NCBI RefSeq assembly: GCF_947495705.1
Contig: NZ_CANLZR010000002.1
Span: 349,419-413,418, forward strand
DNA: 64,000 nucleotides
Direction: 5' to 3'
Origin: an uncultured Phycicoccus sp.
Lineage (GTDB): Bacteria; Actinomycetota; Actinomycetes; Actinomycetales; Dermatophilaceae
The translations under genes were made by a program, and so were the position numbers. Positions 45,190 to 55,788 of the stretch are shown here, one piece after another (position 1 is the stretch's first letter; each line of letters opens with the position of its first letter). The notes below the pieces were generated by a model. That model had not been told where the DNA came from, ran no database searches, and saw nothing but the letters and a program-made list of their open reading frames with translations.

Positions 45190-46503
45190 TCAGCCCGAGC
45201 CGACGAGGGAGCCGGCGAGCGCCCGGGCGGCCACCGGGTGCCGGGGTGCGAGCAGCCCGACGGCGAAGAGCACGTAGTCGCGGTCCACCACCGCGTCTGC
45301 CCCGTCCGGGACCCGCCACCCACCGCCATGGTCCGCCAGGGTGGCCCCGAGCACGGCCTCGGCCATCCCGGCGGGCGCATGCCGGAGCACGCCGCCGGAG
45401 CCGACGACGAGGCCGACGTCCGCGAGCGGCCTCGGCCGCTCCCCCGGCCCGGCCGGGCGGCCGTGCCGCCGGGCGGCGATGGTCACGGCCGCCCGCGCCA
45501 GCGACTCCTCGGCCGCCCACTCCGGCCCGGTCGTGGCGACCCGCCCCGGCTCGGCCGTCACGCCGGTCGCCCAGGCCTCGGTCGCCGGGGACAGGGGGAG
45601 GCGCTCGCGAGCCGCGGCGTCGACGACACCCCCCGCGTTCCAGCGCATCCCCAGGTCGGCCTCGACGGTGCGGGCGTGCCACACGGTGCCGACGACCTCG
45701 CGCCGGATCGTCGCGTCCTCGCCCTGCGGGGTGAGCACCGAGTAGACGTCGGTCGTCGCTCCCCCGACGTCGACGACGAGCACGTCCTGCCCGCGGACCT
45801 GCGCCAGCACCTCGACCCCGCGCAGCACGGCGTCGGGGGTCGGGGCCCGGACGAGGTCGGCGAACCCGCGGTCGCGGGAGAGCCCTTTGCCCCCGATGAC
45901 GTGCTCGAGGAACACCTCCCGGATCGCGGACCGCGCCCCTTCCGGGGCCACCGCACCGATCGACGGGAGGACGTTGGCGGTCACGAGGTGCCGGCGGCCG
46001 GTGGCGTCCAGCTCGGCCGTGACCGCGGCCGCGGCCTGCGCGTTGCCGGCGACGACGACCGGGGCGCCGACCCGGGCCCGCGCGTACCGGCGGGCGTTGT
46101 GCACGAGGACGTCGGCGTTGCCCCCGTCGGTGCCACCGACGAGGAGGACGAGGTCCGGGCGGGCCGCCCGCAGCGCCGCCACGTCCGGGCCCGTCATCGG
46201 TCCGGCCGTGACGTGCACGACCCGCGCCCCGGCCGAGAGCCCGACCCGGTAGCCGGCCTCGGCGGTCACCTCGCGCTCGTAGCCGACGACGGCGAGCTGC
46301 AACCCGCCGCCGGCGCTGGAGCACACGAGGGTCTCCGCTGCCGCCTGGCCGCCGAGCTCGGCGCGGACCGCGTCGACGCCGTCCATGACGTCGGTCGCCA
46401 CCGTCGTCGGGTGGGAGGCCCGCCCGAGCAGCGCGCCGTCGGGCCCGACGAGCACCGCCTTGGTGAAGGTCGAGCCGACGTCGACGCACAGGACCGCGGG
46501 CAC
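45190..46503 (-). CDS. MutL/GlmL-type ASKHA protein (glutamate mutase accessory family)
   Basis: 437 residues. VLCVDVGSTFTKAVLV at the N terminus, LLVGGTDGGNADVL near residue 120 and VVDVGGATTDVYSV near residue 240 are actin-like nucleotide-binding motifs. The family is named after MutL of the Clostridium glutamate mutase locus; the role is thought to be chaperoning B12-dependent aminomutases. No mutase subunit lies in this window. It is not DNA mismatch repair MutL. GTG 46503 is 6 nt after TAGAGT (46515-46510). Confidence 0.85.
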   Translation of the reverse strand: MPAVLCVDVGSTFTKAVLVGPDGALLGRASHPTTVATDVMDGVDAVRAELGGQAAAETLVCSSAGGGLQLAVVGYEREVTAEAGYRVGLSAGARVVHVTAGPMTGPDVAALRAARPDLVLLVGGTDGGNADVLVHNARRYARARVGAPVVVAGNAQAAAAVTAELDATGRRHLVTANVLPSIGAVAPEGARSAIREVFLEHVIGGKGLSRDRGFADLVRAPTPDAVLRGVEVLAQVRGQDVLVVDVGGATTDVYSVLTPQGEDATIRREVVGTVWHARTVEADLGMRWNAGGVVDAAARERLPLSPATEAWATGVTAEPGRVATTGPEWAAEESLARAAVTIAARRHGRPAGPGERPRPLADVGLVVGSGGVLRHAPAGMAEAVLGATLADHGGGWRVPDGADAVVDRDYVLFAVGLLAPRHPVAARALAGSLVGSG

Positions 46504-46540
46504 CCGCGCACTCTAGTGAGGCGCCACCCGGGCCGGTGGC

Positions 46541-47719
46541 TCAGGTCAGCCGGTCGAGCGCCTGGCGCAGGTCGGCAATCAGGTCCGGGGCGTCCTCGAT
46601 ACCGACCGAGAGGCGGATGAGGTCGCCGGGCACCTCGAGCTCGGTGCCCGCGACGGAGGCGTGGGTCATCCGGCCGGGGTGCTCGATGAGGGACTCGACC
46701 CCGCCGAGGGACTCCCCGAGCGTCCAGAGCTCGGTCTCGCCGCACACCTTCGCCGCGACGTCCTCCCCACCCTTGACCCGGAACGCGACCATGCCGCCGA
46801 AGCGCTTCATCTGGCGGGCGGCGATGTCGTGGTTCGGGTGGTTGGGCAGCCCCGGGTAGTGCACCGCGGTGACCCCCGGGTGGCTCTGCAGGAAGTCGAC
46901 GACGGTCTCGGCGTTGTCGCAGTGCCGCTCCATGCGCACGGCGAGGGTCTTCAGCCCGCGCAGGACGAGCCAGGCGTCGAACGGGCCGGCGACGGCGCCC
47001 ATCGAGTTCTGGTGGAACGCGACCCGCTCGGTGACCGACTCGCCGTCCCGGGTCCGCGCGCCGGGCGCGACGACGACGGCACCCCCGACGACGTCGCTGT
47101 GCCCCCCGGCGTACTTCGTCGTCGAGTGGACGACGACGTCGGCCCCGAGGGCGATGGGGTTCTGCAGGTAGGGCGAGGCGAAGGTGTTGTCGACGACGAG
47201 CAGCGCCCCCGCCTCGTGGGTCACCTCGGCGATCGCCGCGATGTCGGCGATGCCGAGCAGCGGGTTGGTGGGGGTCTCGACCCAGACCATGCGGGTCTCG
47301 GGACGGATGGCCGCGCGCACCGACTCGACGTCGGCGACCGTCGCGATGGAGTGGTCGGCGCCCCAGGGCTTGAGCACCCGGTTGAAGAGGCGGTACGTGC
47401 CGCCGTAGGCGTCCGACGGCACGACGACGTGGTCACCGGGGACGAGGAGCGCCCGCAGCACCGTGTCCTCCCCGGCGAGGCCGCTGGCGAACGCGAAGCC
47501 GCGCTCGCCGCCTTCGAGGGCCGCGATGCACTCCTCGAGGGCCGCCCGGGTCGGGTTGGCCGAGCGGGAGTACTCGTAACCGCCGCGCAGGCCGCCGACC
47601 CCGTCCTGCTTGTACGTGCTCACCTGGTGGATCGGCGGCACGACGGCACCGGTCGTGGGGTCGGGCTCCTGACCGGCGTGGATGGCGCGGGAGGAGAAAC
47701 CGAGGTCGTCGAGAGTCAT
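46541..47719 (-). CDS. metB: Cystathionine gamma-synthase
   Basis: 392 residues. PLP lysine in HSTTKYAGGHSDVVGG near residue 210; SRSANPTRAALEECIAALEGG near residue 51 and the C-terminal GVESLIEHPGRMTHAS define the Cys/Met metabolism class. Makes cystathionine from an activated homoserine and cysteine, or acts in reverse transsulfuration as gamma-lyase with the cbs product at 55789. ATG 47719 is 7 nt after TACCCT (47732-47727). The five-copy palindrome array lies 117-350 bp upstream of that -10. Confidence 0.93.
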   Translation of the reverse strand: MTLDDLGFSSRAIHAGQEPDPTTGAVVPPIHQVSTYKQDGVGGLRGGYEYSRSANPTRAALEECIAALEGGERGFAFASGLAGEDTVLRALLVPGDHVVVPSDAYGGTYRLFNRVLKPWGADHSIATVADVESVRAAIRPETRMVWVETPTNPLLGIADIAAIAEVTHEAGALLVVDNTFASPYLQNPIALGADVVVHSTTKYAGGHSDVVGGAVVVAPGARTRDGESVTERVAFHQNSMGAVAGPFDAWLVLRGLKTLAVRMERHCDNAETVVDFLQSHPGVTAVHYPGLPNHPNHDIAARQMKRFGGMVAFRVKGGEDVAAKVCGETELWTLGESLGGVESLIEHPGRMTHASVAGTELEVPGDLIRLSVGIEDAPDLIADLRQALDRLT

Positions 47720-47836
47720 GCCCACGAGGGTAGGCGCTCCGCCACCCCGCCTCGACGCCCATCCCCCGCCCGCCCGGCCGCACCCCATCCGCCGCTCGCC
47801 GGTCTCCACCAGGTGCCGGCTCGCACACTGCCCGGC

Positions 47837-48082
47837 CGTACCCCCTCCGACCAATAGGTCGATGTGCGGACGTCGGCCTCGTCGCCGGACCCGTACCTGG
47901 CGTGACCTATCGGTCGATGTCGGTACGCCTCTGCCTGCGCCCCGTACCTCACGCGACCAATAGGTCGATGTGCGTACATCCCCGCCACCCTCCGACCCGG
48001 TACCTGGCGTGACCTATTGGTCGATGTCGGGGCGCCGGCCTCGTCGTCGGCCGCGTACCTGGCGTGACCTATCGGTCGAGGT
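47837..48082. repeat. Five-copy palindrome array upstream of metB
   Basis: Within the 374-bp gap between metB and the GNAT gene. The palindrome GACCWATNGGTC occurs at 47849-47860, 47904-47915, 47955-47966, 48011-48022 and 48066-48077 (spacing 55, 51, 56, 55). Each is followed by GAKGT and preceded about 10 nt earlier by CGTACC or GGTACC. Spacers are GC-rich and differ. The spacing is not a multiple of three, so it is not a coding repeat. No other feature seen in the gap. Confidence 0.8.
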
Positions 48083-48093
48083 GGGGGTGGGGG

Positions 48094-49104
48094 TCAGTGC
48101 AGGTGCTTCTGCCACTCCCGGGTGTAGCCGCTGGGCCGGAACCCCAGTGCGGTGTTGACCGCGAGCATGTGGGTGTTCTCGACGGCGTTCCAGGTGCGGA
48201 CCGTGCGAACCGCCGGCACCTCCTCGGCGAGCGCGCAGTGGTTGGCGAGCTTGAGCGCCAGGCCGAGACCGTGACCCCGGTGCTCCCGCAGGACGAGGGT
48301 GTCCTGCTGGTACGCGAGAGCCGGGGCGGCACGCGGAACCTGGACCACGGTGTACCCCACCAACCGGCCGCTCTCGAGGTGCCGGGCGTAGGTCGCCACC
48401 ACACGGCGCCCCATCGCGGCGACCTTGGCGTCGTCGGCCCGGACCCGGTCCGCGTCCCACTCCTCCTCGGCGAGCTCGAGGTCACCGAGCGGTGCGTCGG
48501 TGCTGATCCGGCGCAGGAGCAGCGCGCGGTCCTCGAGATCGGTCTCCGGCTGGGCGTCGCAGTGCGTCTCGAGGGCGTACCCCGGTACGGCCACAGGCGG
48601 CCGAGGCGGCACCGACGGGTCCACGGCGAGGTCGGACCGGACGACCGTCTGGGCCGGCTCGAAGCCGCGCCGGCGGGCCCACGGGCCGTGCGGGTCCTCA
48701 ACGTCGCCTCCGGCCCACTGCGTCTGCGCGACGACGGTGGTGCGGCCGAGCTCCCGAGCGTGCCCCTCGGCCCAGGCGAGCAGAGCGCCCCCCACCCCTG
48801 CCCGGCGCCGGTCCGGTCGCGTCGTCACCACGAGGGAGGCGACGCCCTGGTTGTCGAGCAACGGGGCGATGACAGCCCCGGCTCCGAGCACCTCGTGGCC
48901 ATGGACCGCCAGCACGGTCGAGCGGTGCTTCGTCGAGTCCTGCATGATCCCGCGCAGCTCGTCCACCGTCCACGCGTCGTGGTCGTCGCCCAGGTCGTGC
49001 CGCGCCGCGACACCCTGCACCTCCGCCCATGCGTCGAAGCGGGCGGCGGCGGCGGGCTCGGAGTCCAGCCCGGAGACCGGGACGAGGTCGACCATGTGGA
49101 ACAC
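48094..49104 (-). CDS. Tandem GNAT acetyltransferase
   Basis: 336 residues with two GNAT folds. The first has [20 protein letters not shown] (acetyl-CoA loop) near residue 85, the second [20 protein letters not shown] near residue 260, followed by [19 protein letters not shown]. Such double-GNAT proteins include mycothiol synthase, but MshD hallmarks are not clear, so the substrate is unknown. GTG 49104 selected because GGAGG is 8 nt upstream. Divergent from msrA with only 28 bp between starts. Confidence 0.85.
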   Translation of the reverse strand: MFHMVDLVPVSGLDSEPAAAARFDAWAEVQGVAARHDLGDDHDAWTVDELRGIMQDSTKHRSTVLAVHGHEVLGAGAVIAPLLDNQGVASLVVTTRPDRRRAGVGGALLAWAEGHARELGRTTVVAQTQWAGGDVEDPHGPWARRRGFEPAQTVVRSDLAVDPSVPPRPPVAVPGYALETHCDAQPETDLEDRALLLRRISTDAPLGDLELAEEEWDADRVRADDAKVAAMGRRVVATYARHLESGRLVGYTVVQVPRAAPALAYQQDTLVLREHRGHGLGLALKLANHCALAEEVPAVRTVRTWNAVENTHMLAVNTALGFRPSGYTREWQKHLH

Positions 49105-49132
49105 CGTGCCACCCTCCGGAGTTGAACACGAC

Positions 49133-49828
49133 ATGCTTTTCGGCTCCCGTGCGAAGTCCACGCTCCCCACCCGCGACGAGGCCCTGGCCGGCCGCGATCA
49201 CCGGCCCTTCCCCGTGCCGACGACCCACGAGGTCCTCGGCACCCCGCTCGAGGGGCCCTGGCCCGACGGCACCGAGGTGCTCTACGTCGCGATGGGCTGT
49301 TTCTGGGGGGTCGAGCGCATCTTCTGGCAGCTGCCGGGTGTCGTGACGACCGCCGCCGGCTACCAGGGCGGCTTCACCCCGCACCCCACGTACGAGGAGA
49401 CCTGCACCGGGCTCACCGGGCACGCCGAGACCGTCCTCGTCGCCTACGACCCGGCGGTCACCACCCCCGAGCTGCTGCTCAAGGCGTTCTGGGAGAACCA
49501 CGACCCGACCCAGGGCAACCGGCAGTACAACGACATCGGGACGGCCTACCGGTCCGCGATCTTCACGACGACGCCCGGGCAGGCCGAAGCCGCCGCTGCC
49601 ACCCGGGACGCGTTCCAGGCGGTCCTGACCGCCGCCGGCCGCGGCACCATCACGACGACGATCGCGTCCGCCGAGCAGGCCGGCCCCTTCTACTACGCGG
49701 AGGGGTACCACCAGCAGTACCTCCACAAGAACCCCGGCGGCTACTGCAACCACGGGCCCAACGGGCTCACCTGCCCGGTCGGCGTCGCGAACCTCCCGGC
49801 CCAGACGGACATCGCCCCACCCACCTGA
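49133..49828 (+). CDS. msrA: Peptide methionine-S-sulfoxide reductase
   Basis: 231 residues. Catalytic cysteine in [14 protein letters not shown] near residue 52, [20 protein letters not shown], and resolving cysteines in [16 protein letters not shown] at the C terminus. Repairs oxidised methionine in proteins. The N-terminal 44 residues extend the core, as in actinobacterial MsrA. No clear ribosome site; the intergenic region is short. Confidence 0.95.
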   Translation: MLFGSRAKSTLPTRDEALAGRDHRPFPVPTTHEVLGTPLEGPWPDGTEVLYVAMGCFWGVERIFWQLPGVVTTAAGYQGGFTPHPTYEETCTGLTGHAETVLVAYDPAVTTPELLLKAFWENHDPTQGNRQYNDIGTAYRSAIFTTTPGQAEAAAATRDAFQAVLTAAGRGTITTTIASAEQAGPFYYAEGYHQQYLHKNPGGYCNHGPNGLTCPVGVANLPAQTDIAPPT

Positions 49829-49844
49829 CAGGCCACACACACCG

Positions 49845-49892
49845 CGAACGTGTGTGAACACGCCGGCGATCCCCGGCGCGTTCACACACGTT
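49845..49892. terminator. Long hairpin between convergent msrA and the fadH-like gene
   Basis: Arms GAACGTGTGTGAAC-(A)-CGCCGG and CCGGCG-(C)-GTTCACACACGTTC pair over 20 of 21 positions around a 6-nt loop. It ends just before GATGAGTGGGG, similar to the tail of the palindromic elements A-C. Confidence 0.75.
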
Positions 49893-49909
49893 CCGGGATG
49901 AGTGGGGGG

Positions 49910-52030
<2,121 letters not shown>

Positions 52031-52117
52031 TCAGCGGCGCCCGTCGAGCCTCCCCCGCCGCCTCCGCCGGGTCAACTCCGTGTGGCTGTGAGACTGCTCG
52101 CAGCCCCCGCGCAACCG

Positions 52118-55100
52118 CTACTGGGTGTAGATGAGCGCGGAGGGGTGGGCGCTGTCGAGCGGCAGCCACACGTCCTTGTGGTTGAAGCCCAGGCGGACTT
52201 TGACCGTGCGCCCGGCCGCCACCGTGCGGTTGGCGCTGCCGACCGTCACGGTGCGCTGCTCCCAGGTGGTCGTGGTGCTCCAGTTGTCGACGTGCACCCC
52301 GACGGTCGAGGCGATGAGTGAGCACGCACCACCACCCCCGTCGCAGTCGTAGACCCAGGCCGCGTAGTCGAGGTCCTGGTCGGCGTTGTTCTCCAGCGAG
52401 GTCCAGAGGCTCATCGTGATCGGACCGTTCATCGTGAGCCCGCCACCCGGCACCGGGTACGACCACTCCTGGTACTTCAGCGGGTCCGACTCGTCGGGCT
52501 TCAGCCCGCCCGACTTGATCGTGAGGCCGGGGTTGCCGTCGGAGTCGTAGTCGCCGATGCCGCCCGCCGGCGGTGTCGTGGTGAGCGAGCCCACCGCGAA
52601 CGTGCCGACCGGCTGGAGGAACAAGTTGACGGTCGAGCCTGGCAGCAGGGTCACCGTGATGGTCATGGTTCCGGTGGCGGTGCCGCCGTTGCCGTCCGAG
52701 ACGGTGTACGTGACCACCTCCGTCGTCGGGAGGACCCCGGTGTACGTGAACGACCCGTCGGGGTTGATGACGATCAGGAGGCTGTCGTCCCCGGTCACCG
52801 TCAGGGTGTCGCCGTCGACGTCGCTGTCGTTGGCCAGCACACCGTCGGCCGCCGTCGTCGTGAGCGTCTGCACGGTCGTGATGGCGTAGGCGTCCGGACC
52901 CGTCACCGGCGCGTCGTTGACCGGGGTCACCGTCACGGTCGCCACCCCCGTGTCGGTCCCGCCGTTGCCGTCGGAGATGGCGTAGCCCAGGCTCTCGGTA
53001 CCGTTCCAGTCCTCGTCCGGGGTGTAGGTCCACACGCCGGGTGACTGCTCGGTGAGCGTGCCGTTGACGGCGCTCGTGACCGCGGTGATGCTGACGGTGT
53101 CGCCGTCGACGTCGCCGTCGTTGCCGAGCAGGTCGAGCGGCGCGTCGATCGAGTCCTCGGGCAGCGAGATGGTGTCGGCGACGGCCACCGGGTCGTCGTT
53201 CACCGCGGTGATCGTGATGGTGACCGCGGCGGACGCGGTCTCCCCGTTGCCGTCGGACATCGTGTACGACAGGGTCTCGACGCCGTTCCAGTCCGGGTCC
53301 GGCGTGTACGTCCACGCACCGGCCACCTGCCGGACCGCGCCGTGCGCCGGTGCAGACACCGAGGTGGCGGTGAGCGCGTCCCCGTCGATGTCGGTGTCGT
53401 TGGCCACCAGCGGCAGCGGGACGTCGACCGAGTCCTCCGGGGCCGTGACCGCGTCGTCGTTCGCGACGGGCGGGTCGTTGACCGGCGTCACGGTGATCCG
53501 CACCGTCGACGAGTCCGTCCCACCGTGGAGGTCCGACACGGTGTAGCTCAGGGTCTCGACCCCGGTGAAGTCGGGCTGCGGTCGGTACGTGAAGACGCCG
53601 CTGGTCGGCTGTGCGATCGTCCCGTGCGCCGCCCCGGTCACGGCGGTGACCTGCAACGAGTCGTTCTCGACGTCGGTGTCGTTGGTGAGCAGGTTGGCCA
53701 GGGTGATCGTGCCCGAGTCCTCGGCCATCGAGGCGGTGTCGGGGTGCGCCACGGGGGCGTCGTTGACCGGCGACACCGTCACGGACACGGTCGCGCTGCT
53801 CGTGCCACCGTGGCCGTCGGAGACGGTGTAGCTGAGCGTCTCGGGCCCGTTGTAGTCGAGGTCGGGGGTGTAGAGGAAGTCACCGGCTCGCTGCGTCACG
53901 GTGCCGTTGCCCGCGCCGGTGACCGAGACGACGGTCAGGGCGTCCCCGTCGACGTCGGTGTCGTTGCCGAGCAGCCGGAGCGGGGCGTCGGGGGTGTCCT
54001 CGTCGATCACCTGGGCGTCGTTCCTGGCCGTCGGCGGGTCGTTGACCGGGACGACGTCGACGGTGACCCGCGCGGTGCTCAGCCGCCCGGCGACGTTGCG
54101 CACGGTGTACGAGAACTCCTGGGTGCCGTGGACGTCCGGGTCGGGCGTGAAGAGGACCCTGTTGCCCACGACGGTCGACGCGCCGTGCGCCGGGGTGCTG
54201 ACGCCGGCGATCGTCGACAGCCCGTCGAGGGTGTCGTTGGCCAGCACGTCGTAGACGCGGGCGGTGTCCTCGAGGGTCGACTCGACGTCGTCGACGAGGG
54301 CGAACCGGCCGGGCGGCGGCGTCGGCAGGGGCACCGGCGGCAGCGCGGCCGGGTCGGGCGGCAGCGGTGCAGGCGTCCGCGGGGACACGGTGGGGCCCGA
54401 CGTCGTGGGCGCCGGGGTCGGCGTCGCAGTGGCCGTCGGTGACGGCGTCGGTGTCGCTCGTGGCGCGGGCGCGGTCGCCGTCACCGCAGGCTTCGGCTGC
54501 GCGGTCGTCGTCGGCTCCGCGTGTGCGACGCCGGGCGCGAGGTTCAGCCCGACGATCGTCGCGGCTGCCCCGACCGCGCCGGCGCCGGCACCCATGACCT
54601 GCCCCAGGATCGGGCCGGGACGGACCATCAAGATCTGGGCCAGCCACGCCAGCGGGCCGCTCGAGCGGCGCACGCCGCCGAGGGAGATGTTGAGGAAGGC
54701 CCGCACGATCTCCGGGTCGAAATGGGTCCCGGCGCAGGCGGTGAGCTCCTGGCGCGCCGCCAGCGCGGTCATCGGGCGCTTGTACGGACGGGCCGCCGTC
54801 ATGACCTCGTAGCTGTCGGCCACCGCGACGATGCGGGCGCCGTAGCTGATCTCGTCGCCGGCGAGCGCATGCGGGTAGCCACTCCCGTCGAACTTCTCGT
54901 GGTGCTGCTCGATCGCCAGCCACCACGGGCCCAGCCACTCCCGCAGCGGCTCGCAGATCTCGGCGCCGTGGTGCGGGTGGCTGTGGAGCAGCTCCCACTC
55001 CTCCTCGGTCGGCCGGGCGGGCTTGTTGAGCACCTCGTGGGGGACCTTGAGCTTGCCGATGTCGTGGACGAGGGCGGCCCACATGAGCTTGCCCTTGTCC

Positions 55101-55603
55101 TCGTTGTTGAGCTTGAGCTCGTCGGCGAGCATCGTGACGAAGAGCTGGGTGCGCTCGGAGTGGCCGCGGGTCCGGGCGTCGTAGTCGCCGAGCGCGCCGA
55201 CGAGGGCCAGGATCGTCTCGGCGGCCTCCTGGCGGTCCGATGCCATCCCGGCCTTGGCCAGCTCGGCGGCGATGGCCCGGCTGCCCGCCACCTTGCGGGC
55301 GACCTTGACGCGGGAGGGCGCCCGGTCGGGGAAGAGGATGGACAGCCGCATCAGGGTCGCCAGCGGCAGGACCTTGCGGGTCACCCGGTCCGCGGCGTAC
55401 ACCGCCAGGGTCGAGGACACGAGCACCGCGCTCCACCACAGCACGAGGCCGGGCGTGGACTCAGGGGCCGGCATCAACGCACCGACGACGATGCCGACGA
55501 TGATCGAGACGACGAGGGGGAGCCCGAAGGCGAGTGCCCGGAGGGCGGCGGCACGGACCGGATGCGGCTGCCACTGACGGTCCTTGTCCTGCGAGCGACC
55601 CAC
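52118..55603 (-). CDS. HD-GYP phosphodiesterase fused to an extracellular tandem-repeat stalk
   Basis: 1161 residues. Two membrane helices (about 24-43 and 52-72), then a cytosolic HD-GYP domain: RGHSERT near 146, HDIGK at 180-184, HSHPHHGAEI, and HHEKFDGSGYP at 234-244, so all metal ligands and the GYP triad are present, predicting cyclic-di-GMP hydrolysis. A third helix (about 334-357) exits the membrane, followed by a Pro/Thr linker (360-432) and six repeats of about 95 residues (434 to about 990) of the PVNDxP...EDTP...NDTDVDGD type with Ca-binding acidic loops. A final 170-residue beta-rich domain lacks a sorting signal. GTG 55603 follows GAAGGG. Confidence 0.9.
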   Translation of the reverse strand: MGRSQDKDRQWQPHPVRAAALRALAFGLPLVVSIIVGIVVGALMPAPESTPGLVLWWSAVLVSSTLAVYAADRVTRKVLPLATLMRLSILFPDRAPSRVKVARKVAGSRAIAAELAKAGMASDRQEAAETILALVGALGDYDARTRGHSERTQLFVTMLADELKLNNEDKGKLMWAALVHDIGKLKVPHEVLNKPARPTEEEWELLHSHPHHGAEICEPLREWLGPWWLAIEQHHEKFDGSGYPHALAGDEISYGARIVAVADSYEVMTAARPYKRPMTALAARQELTACAGTHFDPEIVRAFLNISLGGVRRSSGPLAWLAQILMVRPGPILGQVMGAGAGAVGAAATIVGLNLAPGVAHAEPTTTAQPKPAVTATAPAPRATPTPSPTATATPTPAPTTSGPTVSPRTPAPLPPDPAALPPVPLPTPPPGRFALVDDVESTLEDTARVYDVLANDTLDGLSTIAGVSTPAHGASTVVGNRVLFTPDPDVHGTQEFSYTVRNVAGRLSTARVTVDVVPVNDPPTARNDAQVIDEDTPDAPLRLLGNDTDVDGDALTVVSVTGAGNGTVTQRAGDFLYTPDLDYNGPETLSYTVSDGHGGTSSATVSVTVSPVNDAPVAHPDTASMAEDSGTITLANLLTNDTDVENDSLQVTAVTGAAHGTIAQPTSGVFTYRPQPDFTGVETLSYTVSDLHGGTDSSTVRITVTPVNDPPVANDDAVTAPEDSVDVPLPLVANDTDIDGDALTATSVSAPAHGAVRQVAGAWTYTPDPDWNGVETLSYTMSDGNGETASAAVTITITAVNDDPVAVADTISLPEDSIDAPLDLLGNDGDVDGDTVSITAVTSAVNGTLTEQSPGVWTYTPDEDWNGTESLGYAISDGNGGTDTGVATVTVTPVNDAPVTGPDAYAITTVQTLTTTAADGVLANDSDVDGDTLTVTGDDSLLIVINPDGSFTYTGVLPTTEVVTYTVSDGNGGTATGTMTITVTLLPGSTVNLFLQPVGTFAVGSLTTTPPAGGIGDYDSDGNPGLTIKSGGLKPDESDPLKYQEWSYPVPGGGLTMNGPITMSLWTSLENNADQDLDYAAWVYDCDGGGGACSLIASTVGVHVDNWSTTTTWEQRTVTVGSANRTVAAGRTVKVRLGFNHKDVWLPLDSAHPSALIYTQ

Positions 55604-55788
55604 GCCCCAACCCTTCTTGCGCACGAGGAGCGCCGCACACCCCGGTGACAACGCCGCCTCACCGTCGCAGAAGACGGCGTGCGGGATCAGGCGAACCCGC
55701 CCGCTACCAGCCGAACGGCTGGGGGGTGATCCACCGACCGGTCGCCCGACCCGCCGTCACGTGCCGTCGTGGGTCGCGCCCGGGTCGG

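Noticed and set aside
45190..46503. DNA mismatch repair MutL
   Set aside because: Motifs are those of ASKHA nucleotide-binding proteins; there is no GHKL ATPase or endonuclease motif.
47837..48082. CRISPR array
   Set aside because: Repeats are short and imperfect, spacers are about 20-25 bp with uneven spacing, and there are no cas genes.
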